Assembly: GCA_913056125.1 (NCBI GenBank)
Contig: CAJXNC010000006.1
Location: 1 to 64,000 of the forward strand
DNA: 64,000 bases
Direction of reading: 5' to 3'
Source of the DNA: an uncultured Altererythrobacter sp.
Lineage (GTDB): Bacteria; Pseudomonadota; Alphaproteobacteria; Sphingomonadales; Sphingomonadaceae
Both the position numbers and the translations under genes were made by a program. The stretch's first letter is position 1. Every line of letters begins with the position of its first letter. This document shows positions 9,833 to 20,133 of the stretch, one piece after another. Under the pieces are notes generated by a model. It made no database searches, was not told where the DNA came from, and was given only the letters and a program-made list of their open reading frames with translations.

Positions 9833-10969
9833 ATGTCTTCCGTACGCCCTTGGCGCGATATCGAGCGCCGTCAGTCCCGCCAGATCATGGTCGGCAATGT
9901 GCCGGTCGGCGGCGATGCGCCGATCACCGTGCAAACCATGACCAATACGCCGACCGAAGATGTCGCCGCGACGATCGACCAGATCCGCCGTTGCGAGGAT
10001 GCCGGGGCGGACATCATCCGCGTCTCCTGTCCGACCGCGGAATCGACCGCGAATTTCGACCAGATCACGCGAGCGGCCAATATTCCGATCGTTGCCGACA
10101 TCCATTTCCACTACAAGCGTGCGCTCGAAGCGGCCGACAAGGGCGCTGCCTGCCTGCGCATCAATCCGGGAAATATCGGCAGTTCCGAACGCGTTGCGGA
10201 AGTAGTCCGAGCGGCCAAGGCCAATGGCTGCGCCATCCGTATCGGTGTAAATGCCGGCAGCCTCGAAAAAGACCTGCTGGAGAAATATGGCGAGCCCTGC
10301 CCCGAAGCGCTGGTGGAAAGCGCGCTCGACCACATCAAGCTGCTACAGGACCACGACTTCCACGAATTCAAGGTGGCGGTGAAGGCGAGCGATGTTTTTC
10401 TCGCCGTCGCGGCCTATCACGGCCTTGCGGAAGCGGTAGACTGTCCGCTGCACCTTGGCATTACCGAGGCCGGCGGCCTGATCGGCGGCACGGTCAAGAG
10501 CTCGATCGGGATCGGCAGCTTGTTGTGGTACGGCATTGGCGACACGATCCGCGTCAGCCTCTCCGCCGAACCCGAGCAGGAAGTGCGCGTCGGCTTCGAA
10601 ATCCTCAAGGCGCTCGGCCTCAGGACGCGCGGCGTGCGCGTGGTCTCTTGCCCAAGCTGTGCAAGGCAGGGCTTCGATGTCATCCGCACCGTGCAGGTGC
10701 TCGAGGACAGGCTGCAGCACATCAAGACGCCGCTTTCGCTGTCCGTGCTGGGCTGCGTGGTCAACGGACCCGGCGAAGCGCGCGAAACCGACATCGGCAT
10801 CACCGGTGGCGGCGCGGGCAAGCACATGGTCTATCTCTCGGGCGTGACCGATCACCATGTGCAGGACAATGACATGATCGATCACATCGTCAGCCTGGTC
10901 GAGAAGAAGGCCGCCGAGATCGAGGACAACATGATCGATGCAGGCAAAGCCACGGAGGCCGCGGAATAG
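9833..10969 (+). CDS. ispG: (E)-4-hydroxy-3-methylbut-2-enyl-diphosphate synthase
   Basis: 378 residues. IspG converts methylerythritol cyclodiphosphate to HMBPP, the penultimate step of the non-mevalonate isoprenoid pathway. The sequence starts with the TIM-barrel ([40 protein letters not shown]) and ends with the [4Fe-4S] domain carrying Cys273, Cys276 (SCPSC) and Cys308 ([10 protein letters not shown]). The frame is open far upstream, but the family start and length place the start at ATG 9833. A two-base gap separates its stop from the next ATG. Confidence 0.96.
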   Translation: MSSVRPWRDIERRQSRQIMVGNVPVGGDAPITVQTMTNTPTEDVAATIDQIRRCEDAGADIIRVSCPTAESTANFDQITRAANIPIVADIHFHYKRALEAADKGAACLRINPGNIGSSERVAEVVRAAKANGCAIRIGVNAGSLEKDLLEKYGEPCPEALVESALDHIKLLQDHDFHEFKVAVKASDVFLAVAAYHGLAEAVDCPLHLGITEAGGLIGGTVKSSIGIGSLLWYGIGDTIRVSLSAEPEQEVRVGFEILKALGLRTRGVRVVSCPSCARQGFDVIRTVQVLEDRLQHIKTPLSLSVLGCVVNGPGEARETDIGITGGGAGKHMVYLSGVTDHHVQDNDMIDHIVSLVEKKAAEIEDNMIDAGKATEAAE

Positions 10970-10970
10970 G

Positions 10971-11297
10971 ATGGCAGAAAAACCGGTTAAACTCGAAGGC
11001 GAGATACTTCCAGCAACCGGTGATGCCCCGCCTCCTTCGCCCAACAGTGCGGGCGCAGTCGCAGTCGGCGCATCGGCAACCGGAGTGTCCGCTACGGGCG
11101 CCGAAGCCACAGGTGCTTCCGCCACGGGGGCGAAGGCCATCGGCGCCATCGCTATCGGCTCCTTCGCGCTCGGCGCCATTGCCGTGGGCGCAGTGACTAT
11201 CGGCATCCTCACCATCGGCAGGCTGAAGATCGGCAAGCTTCACCTGCGTGAGGCCCGGATCGACAGACTGCGCGTCGGCAGCATCGACGTAGAGTAG
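10971..11297 (+). CDS. Small pentad-repeat protein (A-x-A-[TIV]-G repeats)
   Basis: 108 residues. After a Pro-rich N-terminus of about 28 residues, the rest (29-108) falls into 16 consecutive five-residue units. Twelve end in Gly (AVAVG, ASATG, AEATG, AKAIG, AIAIG, SFALG, AVTIG, RLKIG and others), then the pattern frays near the end (KLHLR, EARID, RLRVG, SIDVE). Five-residue periodicity with a small and a hydrophobic residue per unit suggests a pentapeptide-repeat-like quadrilateral beta-helix, though the motif differs from classic A(D/N)LXX. A GGAGG site overlaps the end of ispG, so translation is probably coupled. Function unknown. Confidence 0.75.
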   Translation: MAEKPVKLEGEILPATGDAPPPSPNSAGAVAVGASATGVSATGAEATGASATGAKAIGAIAIGSFALGAIAVGAVTIGILTIGRLKIGKLHLREARIDRLRVGSIDVE

Positions 11298-11340
11298 CTT
11301 TACCCCACAGTAACCTTGCGGTGCGAAAATTGCAGCCGCA

Positions 11341-11889
11341 ATGGACTTCAAGATTCCCCTAGCCTGCACACTGATCGTCGGCGGAGCGCTCGGCCTGTTC
11401 CTGCCGATCAGCAGCATGGATGATGCGTTCGACAGCTCACGCGGCAGCATGGAAGTCGGCTCGCTCGCACCAGGACAGGACTTGCCGCAGCTCCAGCAGG
11501 CCAGCGAAGGCTCAGGCTGGGCAGAAGATGTCGTCCTCCAGCGCCAAAGCGACGGGCATTTCTATGCCGATGTACGGATCGACGGGCGCTCCTACCACAT
11601 GCTGGTCGATACCGGTGCCAGCGTGGTCGCGCTCTCGGCCAACGACGCCGCTGCCATGGGCATACAGTGGTTCGAGGACGAGGTATCGCCCGTCGCGCAG
11701 GGTGCAGGCGGTCCCGTCAACGGGATCAGCACGACGATCGACCGCATGAGTCTTGGCGGTCACGAGGCTAACGGCGTGCGCGCCATCGTCATCACCGAAG
11801 GCTCAGGAATATCGCTGCTGGGCCAGAGTTTCCTCAGCACAATCGGCAGGGTCGAGATTTCGGGCGACCGCATGATCCTCGGCACCTGA
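11341..11889 (+). CDS. Retropepsin-like aspartic protease (TIGR02281-type)
   Basis: 182 residues. An N-terminal hydrophobic segment (residues 5-24) serves as a membrane anchor or uncleaved signal. The aspartyl protease core follows: strand HFYADVRIDGRSYHM, catalytic LVDTGAS with its Asp, and the second hydrophobic Gly motif ISLLGQSFL. Single-domain bacterial enzymes of this clan AA group act as dimers in the periplasm; substrates are mostly unknown. It stands alone after the pentad-repeat gene with about 40 bases between, and 15 bases before the next gene. Confidence 0.82.
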   Translation: MDFKIPLACTLIVGGALGLFLPISSMDDAFDSSRGSMEVGSLAPGQDLPQLQQASEGSGWAEDVVLQRQSDGHFYADVRIDGRSYHMLVDTGASVVALSANDAAAMGIQWFEDEVSPVAQGAGGPVNGISTTIDRMSLGGHEANGVRAIVITEGSGISLLGQSFLSTIGRVEISGDRMILGT

Positions 11890-11904
11890 TCGACGGGGGC
11901 AGCG

Positions 11905-12831
11905 ATGGACATGTCCAACCTCCTGCCGCAGCGTTGGCGCAGCAACGGTGCCGCCGGAGAGCACAACCGGGCCATTGCCGAAATCCTCAATTCGCCACCC
12001 GTCGCGCCGCAGCAGGACGGGTTGGTAATCTTTTCCGAACTCGGCACGATGCAGATGCTGCCTTACCTCGTCGCGCTGAAGAGCTTCTGGCGCCAGATGC
12101 GGCGCGGTCGTGTGGTCATACTCGATGACGGGACCCTTACCGCACAGGATCGCACGATCCTGGCCCAGCATTCTGGCGATCCGGAATTGTTGCGCGCAGG
12201 CGAAAAGAGGCGCCACCTGCCCCTCCCCGCGGGCGGCTGGGAAGGCTTGTTCACCATGCTCGAACGGCGAACCGGCGAATATTGGGTGAAGCTCGATCCG
12301 GACACGCTTACGCTCGGGCCGCTGCCCGAGATCGAGCGGGCGCTCGCCAGCAATCGCAGCTTCACGATGATGGCACGCGAGCAGTCTCCTCCGGAACCGA
12401 TGCGACTTCGGCAATTCGCCTCGGCATTCCATCCGAAGGGCCCGCAGGATGGAGACTTGCAGATGCGGATCGAAAGCCGCTTGGGCCAGCTGAGCGGATC
12501 GGACAGTTGGCGTTATCTCGAAGGATCAGGCGGCATTTGCGGATTCGCAGCATGCGGTGCTGGATCCGAACTCGCAGCAGCATTCCGGCACCAGCTGGCC
12601 GACATGCTTGGTGAGGAGCCAATCGGTCGCGAAGCGGCACAAGTAGCGTGCAATTTCGTCATCGCCAATGAGGGCGCGCCCGCCTGCCTACCTACCGAGC
12701 GATACGGACAATATCGGGGCAACCCGGCCGACGACGACCTCGCATTGCTGCACTTCAAGGGAGCAGAAAAGTACCTGAACGGGGCCTATAGCGAGCTGAG
12801 CCGCACCGTGATTGCGGCAATCTGCAGCTGA
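11905..12831 (+). CDS. Conserved hypothetical protein, possible glycosyltransferase fold
   Basis: 308 residues, no signal peptide or membrane helix. I do not recognise a named family with certainty. Features hinting at a GT-A nucleotide-sugar fold are FSELGTMQMLPYLVALKSF near the N-terminus, VVILDDGTL, and a WVKLDPDTL motif at about residues 126-134 that could be a DxD-type metal site, plus HFKGAEKYLNG near the C-terminus. It begins 15 bases after the protease stop; a second in-frame ATG lies two codons downstream. A polysaccharide or lipid glycosylation role is a guess. Confidence 0.6.
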   Translation: MDMSNLLPQRWRSNGAAGEHNRAIAEILNSPPVAPQQDGLVIFSELGTMQMLPYLVALKSFWRQMRRGRVVILDDGTLTAQDRTILAQHSGDPELLRAGEKRRHLPLPAGGWEGLFTMLERRTGEYWVKLDPDTLTLGPLPEIERALASNRSFTMMAREQSPPEPMRLRQFASAFHPKGPQDGDLQMRIESRLGQLSGSDSWRYLEGSGGICGFAACGAGSELAAAFRHQLADMLGEEPIGREAAQVACNFVIANEGAPACLPTERYGQYRGNPADDDLALLHFKGAEKYLNGAYSELSRTVIAAICS

Positions 12832-12877
12832 AGCTCGCTAGACAAACAACACCCGGCGGGAGCACAATGCCAAGGTC

Positions 12878-13597
12878 ATGGACCGCCGGAGCTTCCTTTC
12901 GCAATCCGCCCTTGGCGCAGCCGCGCTGGCCTTGCCGCTGCGCGCTCAGGCGCAGGCCGGCCCCGACGCGAGGACTCGTCGCATCCTCGAAGTGGCACGG
13001 CGCGAGGTCGAACGCGCGGGCGACGCATTGTGGCGGCGCGATATTGCCGCGATTGCCGATTTCGGTGTGCACTCGGCAACACCGCGATTCCACATCGCCA
13101 ATCTCGAGGCCGGGACGGTTTCAAGCTTGCTCGTCAGCCATGGCAGCGGCTCCGACCCGGAGCATGACGGCTGGCTCAACGATTTTTCCAACCTGCCCAA
13201 TACCGATGCAACCAGCCGCGGCGGCTATGTGACCTGGGAATGGTATGAAGGCCGCTACGGCACAAGCATGCGGCTAGGGGGCCTCGAGGACAGCAACTCC
13301 AACGCCTTCCCGCGCGCCATCGTGGTCCATTCCGCCGACTACGCCACGCCCGCCCATGTCGAGCGCTGGGGCAGGCTCGGCCGCTCCAACGGTTGCTTCG
13401 CCGTTGGGCCCGACCGGTTTCGCGAGGCGCTCTATTACCTCGCAGGCGGCCGGCTGCTCTTCGCCGACAGTCTCGGCATTGGCGAAGGAGGCGAGCGGGT
13501 GATCCCGCCCGAACAGCAGTCAGTCGATTTCGTCGATACCGGTCCGCCGGTTTTCGAGAAGAGCGAGCTGATCCCGACCCCTAACGACGTGGCCTAG
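12878..13597 (+). CDS. Murein L,D-transpeptidase catalytic-domain protein (YkuD_2 type), exported
   Basis: 239 residues. The N-terminus has a twin-arginine-like motif (RRSFL) followed by an Ala/Leu-rich segment and an AQA cleavage site, indicating export. The YkuD_2 (PF13645-type) pattern is clear: LLVSHGSGSDPEHDG, FSN, GGYVTWEWYEG, GLEDSNSNA, RAIVVHSADY (His151) and the catalytic GRSNGC (Cys173). Such enzymes are predicted to act on peptidoglycan cross-links or anchor proteins to the wall. Its stop overlaps by four bases the stop of an unrelated-subfamily L,D-transpeptidase on the other strand. Confidence 0.85.
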   Translation: MDRRSFLSQSALGAAALALPLRAQAQAGPDARTRRILEVARREVERAGDALWRRDIAAIADFGVHSATPRFHIANLEAGTVSSLLVSHGSGSDPEHDGWLNDFSNLPNTDATSRGGYVTWEWYEGRYGTSMRLGGLEDSNSNAFPRAIVVHSADYATPAHVERWGRLGRSNGCFAVGPDRFREALYYLAGGRLLFADSLGIGEGGERVIPPEQQSVDFVDTGPPVFEKSELIPTPNDVA

Positions 13598-14910
13598 GCC
13601 GGAAGCGTGCGCGTCCGCGGCGATGAGATGCTGGAGAGAACCGCAGCGTCGCGACCGTAGATGTCGTCGAAGGTTACCAAGTCGCCATTCACATCCACGC
13701 CCATGGTGAAGTAGGCGATATAGACGGGCACCTGCTGTTGCAGCGGCACGCGGGTATAGACCCCGCTTTCGGAAATGCGCATGGCTTCTTCGGAGGATGC
13801 GCCCTCGCCCAGCAATGACAGGGTAACCGCCAGCTCGAGGGCATCCTGCACCCGGATGCAGCCATGGCTGAGCGCGCGGTAATCCTGCTCGAAACGGTGC
13901 TTGCCCGGCGTATCGTGCAGGAAAATCGCGTGCGGGTTGGGCATGTCGAGCTTCATCTGGCCCAGCGCGTTGAGCGGGCCTGGCTGCTGTACCACGCTGA
14001 CATAGCCATTGGCGCCGCGCGTCGCGACATAACCCTGCGAACGCGCCCAGTTGGGATTGTTGAGCACGCGGCTGCCCAGACCCTCACCCACCACGATGCT
14101 CTGCGGCACGGTCCAGGTCGGGTTGAAAATCACGCCTTCGACGATTTCGGAAATTTGCGGAGTCGCAGTACGGCCTGGCCCGCCGACAATGACCTTGTAG
14201 CTGCGCACGACCTCGCCATTGACCATCATCCGCAAGCGATATTCGGGCGCATTGACGAGCAGGTATTGACCGCCGAGGTCGCGCGGCAGCCAGCGCCAGC
14301 GATCCATGTTCGCACGGATCATGCTGCGCCGCGCGGTTTCGGCCAGCGGCGTTGCGGCCAGTTCGGCCCGCAGTGCCGCATAGTCTGGATGTGCGGGGTT
14401 GAGAGATTCGAGCACGCCGCGCACATCGCCGCTCGCCAGCGCCCGGATCATGAGTTCGCCCGCCGGAAGGAGGGTCGAATCGGGATCTTCCATCAGGTAG
14501 GAGCGCCGCGCCGATAATGGCGTACGCCCGTCGCGCAAATCTTCCACCAGCCAAGTGAAGATCGCCCCGGCCACCCGGTCGAGCCTCTCGCCTTCGCCCG
14601 CCGCCATCGCCGCGCGCAGTTCGCTCGGCCGGTAATCCGCCGGGTCGAGGCCTTCCTCGCCGATCGTCTGCACCACTTCGAGCAGCGCCTGGGCGCGTTC
14701 GCGCGGCCATGAAAGGTCGGTCGGCGTACGCGCCGGGATGGTGCGTTGCGCAGTGCCGGTCGGCCACTGGCTGGACATGACCGTAACCGCGTCGCGCTCG
14801 AGCACGTTCGACCACATGATGGTCTGTGCGGATGCCGGATATGCCGCCAGCAACGCCGCGAACAGGGCGAGGCAAGGCAGAAGATTGCGCTGGCTGAGCC
14901 GCTTAACCAT
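13594..14910 (-). CDS. L,D-transpeptidase of the YcbB/LdtD family
   Basis: 438 residues starting MVKRLSQ; a signal peptide ends near ASA-Q at about residue 29. A scaffold region (about 60-240) precedes the YkuD catalytic domain with HDTPGKHRFEQ and the active-site SHGCIRV. The family forms 3-3 cross-links in peptidoglycan and attaches proteins to it. The frame is open upstream for 100 codons, but those residues are not protein-like and the signal peptide fixes the start here. Divergent from the EamA transporter. Confidence 0.87.
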   Translation of the reverse strand: MVKRLSQRNLLPCLALFAALLAAYPASAQTIMWSNVLERDAVTVMSSQWPTGTAQRTIPARTPTDLSWPRERAQALLEVVQTIGEEGLDPADYRPSELRAAMAAGEGERLDRVAGAIFTWLVEDLRDGRTPLSARRSYLMEDPDSTLLPAGELMIRALASGDVRGVLESLNPAHPDYAALRAELAATPLAETARRSMIRANMDRWRWLPRDLGGQYLLVNAPEYRLRMMVNGEVVRSYKVIVGGPGRTATPQISEIVEGVIFNPTWTVPQSIVVGEGLGSRVLNNPNWARSQGYVATRGANGYVSVVQQPGPLNALGQMKLDMPNPHAIFLHDTPGKHRFEQDYRALSHGCIRVQDALELAVTLSLLGEGASSEEAMRISESGVYTRVPLQQQVPVYIAYFTMGVDVNGDLVTFDDIYGRDAAVLSSISSPRTRTLPA

Positions 14911-15006
14911 GCACCGAATGTGGCCCCGCCTGTCGATTCGGGCAAGCAGGGTCGAATTGGTGGATGGTACGTGACCCATGGCGAGACGCCTCTTAAGGAA
15001 GGGAAG

Positions 15007-15906
15007 ATGAACAGGAGCCCAGCCTTCTACCCTTTCATGGTAACGCTGCTTGCAATTGCATTGCTGAGCCTGATGGACGCCTTCATGAAGAGCGCGGCGA
15101 TCGCCGTGGGGGCCTATAGCGCTCTGCTGGTGCGCAATCTCATGGCGGTCGCCATGGTCGGCCCGGCCTGGCTGTGGCAGGGCGGCAAATGGCCAAGCCG
15201 CCCGGCGCTGAAGATCCACCTCATCCGCAGCGCGGTGACGGCCCTTATGTCGCTGACTTTCTTTTCCGCCCTCGTCCTCCTGCCGATTGCCGAGGCCATT
15301 GCCATCAGCTTCATCAGCCCGCTGCTCGCGCTCGGCCTGGCGGCTCTGATCCTCAAGGAAGAAATCGGCAGCAAGGCGATCGTGGCCGCGATTCTCGGCT
15401 TTACCGGGGTTGCCGTCATCGTCGGCGGCAGAATCGGCGCCGAGAACATGACCGAAGATGCCGCCTTCGGCGTTGCCCTCGTCCTCGTTTCAGCCCTGCT
15501 CTACGCCTGGAACCTGGTCCTGCAGCGGCAACAGGCCCTGCTGGCCAAGCCGGTCGAGATCACCACCTTCCAGACCAGCATTGTCAGCCTGCTCCTGCTG
15601 CTGGCCGCGCCCTTCTTCTTCACCTTGCCGCAAGGCGCAGCATGGCTGGATATCTTCGGCGCATCGGTACTGGGCCTTGCCGGGGGTTTGATGCTCGCCT
15701 GGTCCTACAGGCGGGCCGAGGCCCAGGTACTGGTCCCGGTGGAATATACCGGCTTCCTGTGGGCGGCGCTGTTCGGCTGGCTGTTCTTTGCCGAAGCGCT
15801 GAACCTCGCGATCCTGACCGGCGCTGCCCTGATCATAATCGGCTGCTGGATCGCCGCGCCGCGTAAGCATACCGAGCAGGCGGCGACAGGTGCCGCAGCA
15901 ACCTAG
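15007..15906 (+). CDS. EamA/DMT-family transporter
   Basis: 299 residues with about ten membrane helices in two EamA halves (e.g. VLLPIAEAIAISFISPLLA, LVPVEYTGFLWAALFGWLFF). ATG 15007 has a strong purine-rich site (AAGGAAGGGAAG) directly upstream; the frame extends further 5' but without membrane character. Drug/metabolite exporters of this type move amino acids, nucleosides or other small molecules; substrate not predictable. It converges on the tiny membrane protein, stops overlapping by three bases. Confidence 0.85.
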   Translation: MNRSPAFYPFMVTLLAIALLSLMDAFMKSAAIAVGAYSALLVRNLMAVAMVGPAWLWQGGKWPSRPALKIHLIRSAVTALMSLTFFSALVLLPIAEAIAISFISPLLALGLAALILKEEIGSKAIVAAILGFTGVAVIVGGRIGAENMTEDAAFGVALVLVSALLYAWNLVLQRQQALLAKPVEITTFQTSIVSLLLLLAAPFFFTLPQGAAWLDIFGASVLGLAGGLMLAWSYRRAEAQVLVPVEYTGFLWAALFGWLFFAEALNLAILTGAALIIIGCWIAAPRKHTEQAATGAAAT

Positions 15907-16082
15907 CTGCTAGTTGGCACGGTTGGCGCTTCTGCCTCCGCCGCCTTGCCTTCACCGAACAGGTCCGAGCCCTGCCAGACAAGGCCAAGCGCAGCGCCGA
16001 GAAAGGCTGCGACCACCAGCGCCAGCGCCATCCACAGGACGCCCAGCCTGCCACCCGATTTTCCCGATGCGCTCAGCGGCAT
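15903..16082 (-). CDS. Small single-pass membrane protein, unknown
   Basis: 59 residues. A short charged N-terminus (MPLSASGKSGGR) is followed by one hydrophobic helix at about residues 13-36 and an acidic/Ala-rich tail. Support for it being real is a strong ribosome site on the minus strand (AAAGGAGGG, about 6 bases before the ATG), the clean membrane helix, and the close convergent fit with the transporter gene. No family recognised. Confidence 0.6.
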   Translation of the reverse strand: MPLSASGKSGGRLGVLWMALALVVAAFLGAALGLVWQGSDLFGEGKAAEAEAPTVPTSS

Positions 16083-16230
16083 GGAAGCCCTCCTTTGGCC
16101 TGCAAAACCTATGTGCCCTTGACCTATCCTTCGCAAACGCACAAATCGCGGCCAATCGGCCCTTTCCTTATCCAAGTGGCGGGCCGTTCGGCAACAGGCA
16201 CTCGCCTCCACTGGCAAAGGACAAGGCACA

Positions 16231-18903
<2,673 letters not shown>

Positions 18904-18914
18904 TCGGGAGAGAG

Positions 18915-19358
18915 ATGATGAATCGTCTGCTGTCAGCCGCAGCAATCGCCTGCTCGCTTTCGCTTTCCGCCTGCTCGGTAGAGGAAGGGGAACTGCTCGG
19001 CGAGGCGCAGGCAGCCACCGCGATAGCGGCAGTCGAAACGCTTGCCGCAGCCGATCTCGCCGCCAGGGTCGCAGCGGGCGAAGTGCTTCTGGTCGATGTA
19101 CGTACGCCGGCGGAATTCGCGGAGTCACGTATTCCCGGCGCGCTCAACGCTCCCTTGTCGACCTTCGATCCGGCCGCCATCCCGATGGAGGCAGGCCGCG
19201 AGACAATCCTCTATTGCCGTTCCTCGCATCGCTCGGGCCAGGCAGCTGAAATGCTCAGCGAATTCACGCAGGGCACGGTCCACCACCTCGAAGGCGGCAT
19301 CATGGCATGGGAGGAAGCCGGGCTCGAAACCGTGGCGGAGCCCGCACCCGCCACCTGA
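18915..19358 (+). CDS. Rhodanese-like domain lipoprotein
   Basis: 147 residues. The N-terminus is a lipoprotein signal with a likely lipobox (LSACS, Cys about 21). A single rhodanese domain covers roughly residues 40-138: VLLVDVRTPAEFAESRIPGA and the active-site loop YCRSSHRSGQ, whose Cys would carry a persulfide. The exported location suggests periplasmic sulfur transfer or redox sensing. Two ATGs (18915, 18918) are possible. The hydroxylase gene begins 4 bases after its stop. Confidence 0.83.
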   Translation: MMNRLLSAAAIACSLSLSACSVEEGELLGEAQAATAIAAVETLAAADLAARVAAGEVLLVDVRTPAEFAESRIPGALNAPLSTFDPAAIPMEAGRETILYCRSSHRSGQAAEMLSEFTQGTVHHLEGGIMAWEEAGLETVAEPAPAT

Positions 19359-19362
19359 GGAC

Positions 19363-20067
19363 ATGCCCCGCTTGCTCTTCACAAGGAATCCGCTGGAGGA
19401 CCCTGCAGCGAACCCGGCCAAGCTGGCCGCGACGGGTGAGGCGGTTCGCAAGCGGCTCAATGGCATGGCTGGCATCGTTTCGCTGGGCGGTGACAGGGTC
19501 GACCTCTTCACCATTCCAAGATTTCTCGATGGTGCGGAGTGCGCCCGCCTGATCGAGGTCATCGAAAGCAAGCTCCGCCCCTCGACCCTGTTCAAGGGAA
19601 CCGAAATCGACGGATTTCGCACCAGTTCGACGCATCACTTCGACCAGGACGATCCGGAGGTCGTCGCGCTCCAGCGCAAGATTTCAGACACGCTGGGCCT
19701 GGATTTTATCCATGCCGAAGTGATGCAAGGCCAGCGTTACCTGCCGGGGCAACAATACAAGCACCATTTCGACTATTTCCTGCCCAGACAAGAATACTGG
19801 AAGCGCGAGAGGCGTCGCGGGGGGCAGAGGACGTGGACGGCCATGCTGTGCCTCAACGAGCCCGAAGCCGGAGGCACTACGGACTTCGCCAAGCTGGGCG
19901 TTTCCATCGCACCAAAAACCGGAACACTCGTCGCCTGGAACAATATGGACAGGAGTGGCCGCCCCAATCCAATGACGCTCCATGCCGGCATGCCCGTGGA
20001 AGCGGGCAGCAAATATGTGATCACACAGTGGTTCCGCCAGGAGGAATGGTCGCTCCACCTGCGCTGA
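19363..20067 (+). CDS. 2OG-Fe(II) oxygenase, prolyl 4-hydroxylase-like
   Basis: 234 residues. Strands of the double-stranded beta helix carry the HxD metal pair in KHHFDYF and the distal His in TLHAGMPVEAGSKYVITQWFR, with the Lys that would bind 2-oxoglutarate. This is the P4Hc pattern, so proline hydroxylation is the best guess, target unknown. ATG 19363 was chosen because it follows the rhodanese stop with a GAGG site and gives the family N-terminus; the frame is open further upstream inside rhodanese. Probably in an acnA-rhodanese-hydroxylase unit. Confidence 0.85.
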   Translation: MPRLLFTRNPLEDPAANPAKLAATGEAVRKRLNGMAGIVSLGGDRVDLFTIPRFLDGAECARLIEVIESKLRPSTLFKGTEIDGFRTSSTHHFDQDDPEVVALQRKISDTLGLDFIHAEVMQGQRYLPGQQYKHHFDYFLPRQEYWKRERRRGGQRTWTAMLCLNEPEAGGTTDFAKLGVSIAPKTGTLVAWNNMDRSGRPNPMTLHAGMPVEAGSKYVITQWFRQEEWSLHLR

Positions 20068-20084
20068 CCGGCCGCTGAATCGAA

Positions 20085-20110
20085 AAGGGCGGCCCGATGA
20101 CCGCCCTTCC
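20085..20110 (-). terminator. Rho-independent terminator of the PEP-CTERM gene, possibly bidirectional
   Basis: Perfect 8-bp stem AAGGGCGG / CCGCCCTT (20085-20092 with 20101-20108) and an 8-base loop. Read on the minus strand the stem ends in CCCTTTT, so it suits the minus-strand gene ending at 20134; the plus-strand gene ends just before it. Confidence 0.7.
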
Positions 20111-20133
20111 CGCTTGGACTGAAAACTTTCGGA

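Noticed and set aside
14911-15219. 100-codon extension before the YcbB-type transpeptidase
   Set aside because: Precedes a signal peptide and overlaps the divergent transporter; no protein-like pattern.
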